Assembly (NCBI GenBank): GCA_002387735.1
Contig: DGKJ01000028.1
Coordinates: 1-20,124, forward strand
DNA length: 20,124 nt
From: Bacteriovoracaceae bacterium UBA4573
Lineage (GTDB): Bacteria > Bdellovibrionota > UBA1018 > UBA923
Direction of reading: 5' to 3'
Shown here: one piece after another, positions 15,529 through 20,124 of the stretch
Layout of the letters: every line of letters begins with the position of its first letter
Numbering within the stretch: position 1 is the first letter of the stretch
Notes under the pieces: generated by a model
Told to the model about the DNA's origin: nothing
Databases searched by the model: none
What the model saw: the letters and a program-made list of their open reading frames with translations, nothing else
Translations under genes and position numbers: made by a program

Positions 15529-16250
15529 TGAAGTTCAGACACAGTCGTTGGTTCCAAACCACAAGCCCGAAGCTGCCCTACAAGTTGCGGCAAGAGTTTG
15601 AGCGTTGACTCCTGACCCTCGTGTAAAAGAATGATGTCGCCCCCGCCGATCTTACCGTTTTTAGCTTCGGCCAGCAGGCGATCGCAGTTAGCTGGCGTGG
15701 TGTCGTCGCTCGCGATCGACCAAAGCACCGTGGAGTAGCCGTTCAAACACGACTGCACCAAACTGCGTATCGAACTAGTTCCATGGGGCGGTCGCACCAG
15801 GCGCGGATTCGACGAAACGATTCCATGCAGTAGAACTTTAAGATTCTCGAGTTCTTCATTCAACTCGTGGGCGTTCAGTTTCGGGAATGTTTTATGCGTC
15901 ATTCCGTGCCCGGCGACTTCGTGGCCATGCTCGGCCAACATTTGGGCGTAGTACGAAAACTTTTCGATCTGTTTGCCCAGTAGAAAAAATGTTGCTTTCA
16001 CATTGAGCGATTCAAGCACTTCTACGTATTTGGGCGTCATCTCGTCGGGGCCATCATCAAAAGTGAGCGCCACTTTTTTGGAGTTCGGGTCTCCGCGCAC
16101 GATCAAAACATTTGCGGGAAGCATAGTTAGGACCCGAGTTTTAACAAACCGTTTAACGTGAGACCGAGCACCTGCGACAGCATTGCTCGTAAAAAGCAGT
16201 GCGGTAGAGGCCGAAAACAAGAGCACGAAAAAACGACTTCTAATAAACAT
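15525..16250 (-). CDS. Secreted polysaccharide deacetylase (NodB domain)
   Basis: 241-residue exported carbohydrate esterase family 4 protein. A signal peptide covers about 1-26 (ending NAVAG). The NodB domain shows motif 1 TFDDGP at 63-68 with catalytic and metal aspartates, motif 2 HGMTH with metal His115 and His119, motif 3 RPPHG at 153-157, and motif 5 ILLHE near the C-terminus. It should remove N-acetyl groups from peptidoglycan or chitin-like polymers in the envelope; the exact substrate is not visible. The ATG at 16250 has AAGG about six bases upstream. It lies downstream of the aquaporin remnant and overlaps ndh by 4 bp; no functional link between deacetylase and ndh is obvious. Confidence 0.9.
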   Translation of the reverse strand: MFIRSRFFVLLFSASTALLFTSNAVAGARSHVKRFVKTRVLTMLPANVLIVRGDPNSKKVALTFDDGPDEMTPKYVEVLESLNVKATFFLLGKQIEKFSYYAQMLAEHGHEVAGHGMTHKTFPKLNAHELNEELENLKVLLHGIVSSNPRLVRPPHGTSSIRSLVQSCLNGYSTVLWSIASDDTTPANCDRLLAEAKNGKIGGGDIILLHEGQESTLKLLPQLVGQLRACGLEPTTVSELQ

Positions 16251-16258
16251 GTGCGGCC

Positions 16259-16513
16259 TTATAGCACTAAATCGTAGAATCCACTATCGGGGGTTTGCCC
16301 AATCCTTTTGGCCGACGTAAACACTCGATAATACGCATGATTTGATGCCCCCCAACTTAGAAGTCGATTAAAAGTCGGGGCAAGGGCGGCCAAATGCGCG
16401 ATCGCTGCATTGCCCTGAGCCAGACTTTCGCCCATGATTCCTGAACCAACGACAACCATTAAAAGAAACGCCGTTCCCAGGAATTCGCCAATAAACACTC
16501 GTGACCGAATCAT
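16259..16513 (-). pseudogene. Aquaporin (MIP family) N-terminal remnant
   Basis: 84-residue frame whose first about 42 residues match the first helix of aquaporin-type channels linked to arsenic genes (FIGEFLGTAFLLMVVVGSGIMGESLAQGN). After IAHLA, near 16387, the similarity stops and the remaining residues are polar and not aquaporin-like. Neither NPA motif nor the other five helices are present, and no other frame nearby restores them. It overlaps arsC by 4 bp (ATGA), matching the known arsC-aqpS type arrangement in which the channel exports arsenite. The tail probably comes from the upstream region of the deacetylase, joined by a deletion. It is expected to be non-functional. Confidence 0.75.
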
Positions 16514-16926
16514 AACGCAAGCTCACTTTTAAAAGTTTTGAGTTTTTGCTGAATGGCATCGCGAGCGACTCTAAACCGTTGCAGGGCCTCAGACTCTGGC
16601 AACTCGGTTTTGCTCGCCGGATCGGGGTGCGGCCAATGAATTTTTTTGGCCTTCGACACTAGTGTGGGACACACTTCTTCCGCGCAAAGGGTAATCACAT
16701 AGTCGAGGTTTTGAATAAATTCAGTTGAAAGATCGTCTAGCGATTTCGAATAATGGCTGGAAATATCAATTCCAAGCTCGTTCATAACCGCCACGGCATA
16801 GGGATTTAGTTTTCCCGGTTGCGAGCCAGCGCTTTGAATTTCGGCGTCTGGAAACAGCTTGCGAGCTAGACCCTCCGCCAGCTGACTGCGGGCGGAATTG
16901 GCAACACACATAAAAAGTATTTTCAT
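16510..16926 (-). CDS. arsC: Arsenate reductase ArsC (low-molecular-weight phosphatase fold)
   Basis: 138-residue cytoplasmic enzyme that reduces arsenate to arsenite. The P-loop CVANSARSQ has nucleophile Cys7 and Arg13, and HPDP provides the general-acid aspartate. Cys81 and Cys86 (ITLCAEEVCP) fit the thiol relay of thioredoxin-coupled ArsC proteins. The ATG at 16926 is chosen because the P-loop then falls at the standard distance; a start at 16956 adds ten non-family residues. It is first in an operon with the aquaporin remnant and probably the deacetylase. No ArsR or arsenite pump (ArsB/Acr3) is in the window. Since the aquaporin outlet is lost, arsenic resistance from this locus alone is doubtful. 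Confidence 0.9.
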   Translation of the reverse strand: MKILFMCVANSARSQLAEGLARKLFPDAEIQSAGSQPGKLNPYAVAVMNELGIDISSHYSKSLDDLSTEFIQNLDYVITLCAEEVCPTLVSKAKKIHWPHPDPASKTELPESEALQRFRVARDAIQQKLKTFKSELAL

Positions 16927-17051
16927 GGTTTTTGTTCTAACAAGAACTCTGGGCACAAGAAAGCCTCTAAACCAAATCTTAAATATCTCAACGAGAAATA
17001 TCCCAACAATGAACCCAAAAAATTTATGGCTCTTTTAAAAGACGGCATATA

Positions 17052-18491
17052 ATGACAGCCAAGATGAAAATACTACTCACCGGCGCAACCGGCTATATCG
17101 GCGGACGACTTGTTCCTAAACTTCTGGAGCAAGGCCACGAGGTGCGCGTGCTGGTGCGCGACCCTAACCGCATCGCCGGTCGACCTTGGACTTCGAGAGT
17201 TCAAATCTTCACCGGCGACCTGGTGCAGAACAAAGGTTTGGTTCCTGCGCTCGATGGCGTCGATGCGGCTTATTACCTGGTTCATTCAATGCTCTCTGGG
17301 CCAGATTTTCAAAATCTCGACCACAAAGCGGCCGAAAATTTTGCCGCCGCTGCAAAGCACGTCAAACACGTAATCTATTTGGGCGGTCTGGTGCCCAAGG
17401 CTGGCGCCATATCGGAGCATTTAAAAAGTCGTGCCGAAGTTGGCGACATTTTACGCAAGGCTTTACCCACCACCGAGTTTCGAGCTGGTCCAATTATCGG
17501 TTCCGGTTCGGCGTCGTTTGAAATGCTTCGCTACCTCACCGAACGGCTCCCAATCATGATCGCCCCACGCTGGATCAAAAACGAAATTCAACCTCTCGCC
17601 GTGCGCGACGTACTCGGTTATTTAGTGGCCGCACTCAACGTGGCTCCAAGCGGCGTGATCGACGTTGGGGCCGATCGACTCACCTTTAAAAAAATGATGC
17701 AAGTATTTGCCGAAGTACGCGGACTGCGGCGCACGATTTTGCCGGTGCCGGTGTTCGCCCCTGGCCTTGCATCACGCTGGGTGGGGTTAGTGACTCCGAT
17801 TCCGAATTCCATAGCGGTGCCAATTATCGAAGGCATTATTCAGCCACTCATCGCCGACACTGCCCAAGCCGAACGCTTGTTTCCCGATATTAAACCTATT
17901 CCTTACCGCAAAGCCGTCGAGCTTTCTCTTGCGCGCTTGCAAAGCGGTGGTACCGAAACCCGTTGGAGCAACGCTTTAGGCCAAGACAGCAATGCATCTT
18001 ATTTAGTCAAAAACGAAGAAGGCATGATTCGCGAAGTACGTCGCTTGAAAGTGAATGCCTCGCCCGAGAGTTTATTTAAAGTCTTCAGCCAACTCGGTGG
18101 TGAAAAAGGCTGGCTCGCTTGGCGTTGGGCCTGGGAAGCGCGTGGCCTGTTTGACCGCTTGATCGGTGGGCCGGGGCTTCGCCGTGGGCGCCGCGACGCA
18201 AACCAAACACTCGTCGGTGAAGCCATTGATTTTTGGCGCGTCGAAGAAATTAAACCCGGCGAATCGCTACGACTGCGGGCAGAAATGAAAGTGCCGGGCA
18301 AAGCCTGGATCGAATGGAACGCTCACTCCGACGGCGAGCAAACCGTTTTTATTCAAACCGCAAGCTTTGCACCCAAAGGCCTTGCGGGGCTCTCTTACTG
18401 GTACTTGCTGTACCCGATTCACTTTTTTATTTTTAACGATCTAGCCGCAGCCATTGCCAAACAGGCTGAACAAGAGACGAGTCACAAATGA
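17052..18491 (+). CDS. SDR-family NAD(P)-binding protein with DUF2867 C-terminus
   Basis: 479-residue two-domain protein. The N-terminal part is an atypical short-chain dehydrogenase/NmrA-like Rossmann fold, with the dinucleotide motif GATGYIGG at 11-18, YYLVHSM near 78-84 and HVIYLGGL near 116. The family's usual YxxxK catalytic pair is replaced by HLKSRAEVG, typical of atypical SDRs. The C-terminal part (about 325-475) is DUF2867, with WRWAWEARGLFDRLIGGPGLRRGRR as its landmark block. No substrate is known; it may sense nucleotides or act on lipids. The ATG at 17052 lies 125 bp from divergent arsC. Its stop overlaps the next gene by 4 bp (ATGA), so it is probably co-translated with the outer-membrane-like protein. 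Confidence 0.88.
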   Translation: MTAKMKILLTGATGYIGGRLVPKLLEQGHEVRVLVRDPNRIAGRPWTSRVQIFTGDLVQNKGLVPALDGVDAAYYLVHSMLSGPDFQNLDHKAAENFAAAAKHVKHVIYLGGLVPKAGAISEHLKSRAEVGDILRKALPTTEFRAGPIIGSGSASFEMLRYLTERLPIMIAPRWIKNEIQPLAVRDVLGYLVAALNVAPSGVIDVGADRLTFKKMMQVFAEVRGLRRTILPVPVFAPGLASRWVGLVTPIPNSIAVPIIEGIIQPLIADTAQAERLFPDIKPIPYRKAVELSLARLQSGGTETRWSNALGQDSNASYLVKNEEGMIREVRRLKVNASPESLFKVFSQLGGEKGWLAWRWAWEARGLFDRLIGGPGLRRGRRDANQTLVGEAIDFWRVEEIKPGESLRLRAEMKVPGKAWIEWNAHSDGEQTVFIQTASFAPKGLAGLSYWYLLYPIHFFIFNDLAAAIAKQAEQETSHK

Positions 18492-19240
18492 ACCTAATTA
18501 AATGTTTTAGTATATTGTTCGTTACCCTATTACTTGCCACGCCCGGCATGGCCGCCGACGAAGCGCCGAATTACCTTTCAGTGGAATTGGGCCCGGCTTG
18601 GCAAACCAAAAACGACCAACGAATTCCGGGAACCTCGGGCACCACATTTTCATTGAGCAAAATGGACCCCGGCCCATTTTTTACTTACCGCCTTTACGCG
18701 GGCAGAAAATTCAATAACCGTCACGAACTGCGACTACTCTTTGCACCTTTGCAGTTTGAAATTAAAGGTCAGTTCCGTAGCCCTGTTAAATACATTGGCA
18801 GCGACTTCGCCGCCGAAACCGAAACCACTGCGTTTTACAAATTCAATTCCTACCGCCTGACCTACGCCTACCACTTTGATCCGATCAGCCAGTGGGAACT
18901 TGCGCTCGGCTTCACCGCCAAGGTGCGTGACGCGGAAGTACGCCTAACCCAGGGCAACAAACTCGAGCGCAAAACAAACATTGGGTTCGTTCCACTGTTG
19001 CACTTTCAAGCTCGAAGGCCCCTTTTTGCTGACTTATTTTTTCGTTTTGATTTCGATGGGCTCGCGGCCCCACAGGGTCGCGCGTTTGACGCCGCACTTT
19101 TTCTAGAGCGTAGTTTTATTGCTCCGGCTTACACTTTTTTCCTGGGATACCGCACCGTCGAAGGCGGCGCCAATAACGACACGGTCTATAATTTTGCGTG
19201 GTTTCACTACGCGCTCGGCGGCGTAAGAGCATCATTCTAA
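18488..19240 (+). CDS. Probable outer-membrane beta-barrel protein, unknown function
   Basis: 250-residue exported protein. A signal peptide covers about 1-22 (LLLATPGMA-A). The rest alternates polar and hydrophobic residues in amphipathic strands (for example FFTYRLYAGRKF, SYRLTYAYHF, YTFFLGYRTV) and ends in Phe, the usual signal for outer-membrane barrel assembly. The length suits an 8- to 10-strand barrel. I do not recognise a family. It starts at 18488 inside the SDR/DUF2867 stop (ATGA), so the two are co-expressed, but no shared function is evident. It converges with the permease gene 18 bp away. Confidence 0.75.
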   Translation: MNLIKCFSILFVTLLLATPGMAADEAPNYLSVELGPAWQTKNDQRIPGTSGTTFSLSKMDPGPFFTYRLYAGRKFNNRHELRLLFAPLQFEIKGQFRSPVKYIGSDFAAETETTAFYKFNSYRLTYAYHFDPISQWELALGFTAKVRDAEVRLTQGNKLERKTNIGFVPLLHFQARRPLFADLFFRFDFDGLAAPQGRAFDAALFLERSFIAPAYTFFLGYRTVEGGANNDTVYNFAWFHYALGGVRASF

Positions 19241-19258
19241 CTTTTTATAGTTTCCGCC

Positions 19259-20124
19259 CTACAAAATAATGCGCACACCACCGAGCTCCGCCAGCGAATG
19301 TTTGAAATTAGTACCCGGCGTCCCAATGAACATGCAGTTTTTTGGAATTCCCAAACGCTTCGACAGTTTCTCTACGACCTGCGGGCCAAACGCTCCCTGT
19401 ACTGCCAGAAAATCTATTCGAATCTCAGGATAAAGTTGATCAATCACCCGAAGTTGGTTTGCGAGATTAGGGGGAATTTCATTTTCGTTTCGATAAACGT
19501 TAATCACGATCAGATTGTTAGTTTGTTCATTTCGCAAAACGTAAAGGGCCGCGTGATTAAGAATTTTTAAGTCGTCACCCCGTGAAAAATAAATAACCGC
19601 CTGACTATTGGCATTTTCAATAGCGTTATAAAGAAATTTTTGAAAATGGTGGCTAGCTCCGGCAAATGAATCCACCACACTTTTTAGTGAAAACAGCCCA
19701 AGACGCAGAATTAAAATCCGCGAAAACATGATCGCGACCGCGCCACCAAGAATAGTAACAAACACCAAGAGGCTACGTATGTTTTCGACGGTGACGTGGT
19801 AAACACCGGCCACCAAGACCGCAAATAAACACACGGCCACCACCGAGAGTTTGGCTTCCTCACTTCGAGGCAGTCTGGCCCGAGTTTTCTTGAGGAACAA
19901 GTTTCCAAGTGCAAACAAAGCCATGACCGACAAAAACGAGAGCGCGTAAACTCCCGCCAAGGCCGACACCTTACCCCCGGTTAGAACCAAAATCGCACAC
20001 GAAAGTAGGAAGAACCCCAGAATGATCCAGTGATTGGTGTTTCTCCACTTGTTTTCTTTCAAGAAAAACTGGGGCAAACAGCGATCCAAGGTCATGCGGC
20101 GTACGAGTCCAATAACACCCACCA
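19259..20124 (-). CDS. APC-family amino acid permease with Usp-like C-terminal domain (5' end outside window)
   Basis: C-terminal 288 residues of an inner-membrane APC superfamily transporter; the frame is still open at the right edge. The first visible residues (GVIGLVRRMTLDRCLPQFFLKE) match the loop after helix 8 of amino acid permeases. Four hydrophobic helices follow up to about residue 147. From about 165 onward the protein is soluble, with beta/alpha alternation (QAVIYFSRGDDLKILNHAAL ... NLIVINVYRNE ... CMFIGTPG) resembling a UspA-like regulatory domain known in some bacterial permeases. The amino acid transported cannot be told. The gene converges with the barrel-protein gene. Confidence 0.8.
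   Translation of the reverse strand, partial: VGVIGLVRRMTLDRCLPQFFLKENKWRNTNHWIILGFFLLSCAILVLTGGKVSALAGVYALSFLSVMALFALGNLFLKKTRARLPRSEEAKLSVVAVCLFAVLVAGVYHVTVENIRSLLVFVTILGGAVAIMFSRILILRLGLFSLKSVVDSFAGASHHFQKFLYNAIENANSQAVIYFSRGDDLKILNHAALYVLRNEQTNNLIVINVYRNENEIPPNLANQLRVIDQLYPEIRIDFLAVQGAFGPQVVEKLSKRLGIPKNCMFIGTPGTNFKHSLAELGGVRIIL

Noticed and set aside
16343..16380. A hairpin CCCCGACTT ... AAGTTGGGG as a terminator of the arsC transcript
   Set aside because: The loop is long, there is no U-run, and it lies inside the fused aquaporin frame at the deletion scar.

Overview
The window looks like a mosaic stretch of a Gram-negative bacterial genome. Signal peptides, a probable outer-membrane beta-barrel and a type II NADH dehydrogenase support this. 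The overall gene style recalls Bdellovibrionota/Oligoflexia, but that assignment is an inference and no marker gene settles it. There are no rRNA genes, complete tRNA genes or CRISPR arrays.

Layout. (1) 1-3923, minus strand: a tightly coupled operon of a sigma-54 response regulator (receiver mostly lost), a class I SAM-methyltransferase with an apparent signal peptide, and a 7TM histidine kinase that runs off the left edge. (2) 3924-5151: a complete IS3-family (IS407-like) element with about 37-bp imperfect inverted ends, an A6G frameshift site and a DDE transposase. It has no target-site duplication and cuts a gene on each side. (3) 5149-7940, AT-rich: an AbiE toxin-antitoxin operon whose toxin is truncated by the IS, with two strong palindromes over its promoter; then a two-gene cupin/four-TM membrane protein operon divergent from a TetR regulator. 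(4) 7937-8284: non-coding, with a good terminator and a second hairpin. (5) 8285-14237, GC-richer: an ion-homeostasis and stress block of a putative Na+/H+ antiporter, a CaCA Na+/Ca2+ exchanger, a K+/H+ antiporter (NhaP2-like), a tandem universal stress protein and a beta-CASP metallo-beta-lactamase RNase. The three plus-strand genes are each broken by a frameshift; the two minus-strand genes are intact. (6) 14248-16926, minus strand: ArsC arsenate reductase, an aquaporin remnant, a secreted polysaccharide deacetylase and a type II NADH dehydrogenase. (7) 17052-20124: an SDR/DUF2867 protein coupled to an outer-membrane-like protein, then the C-terminal half of an APC-family permease entering from the right edge.

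The main message is repeated rearrangement. At three places a recognisable gene stops abruptly at a block border: the response regulator and AbiEii at the IS, the metallo-beta-lactamase near 14237, and the aquaporin near 16387. The most system-like signals are the AbiE operator/promoter architecture, which predicts a leaderless, autorepressed transcript, and the two-component operon carrying a methyltransferase with an export signal. No wholly new system can be claimed from sequence alone.
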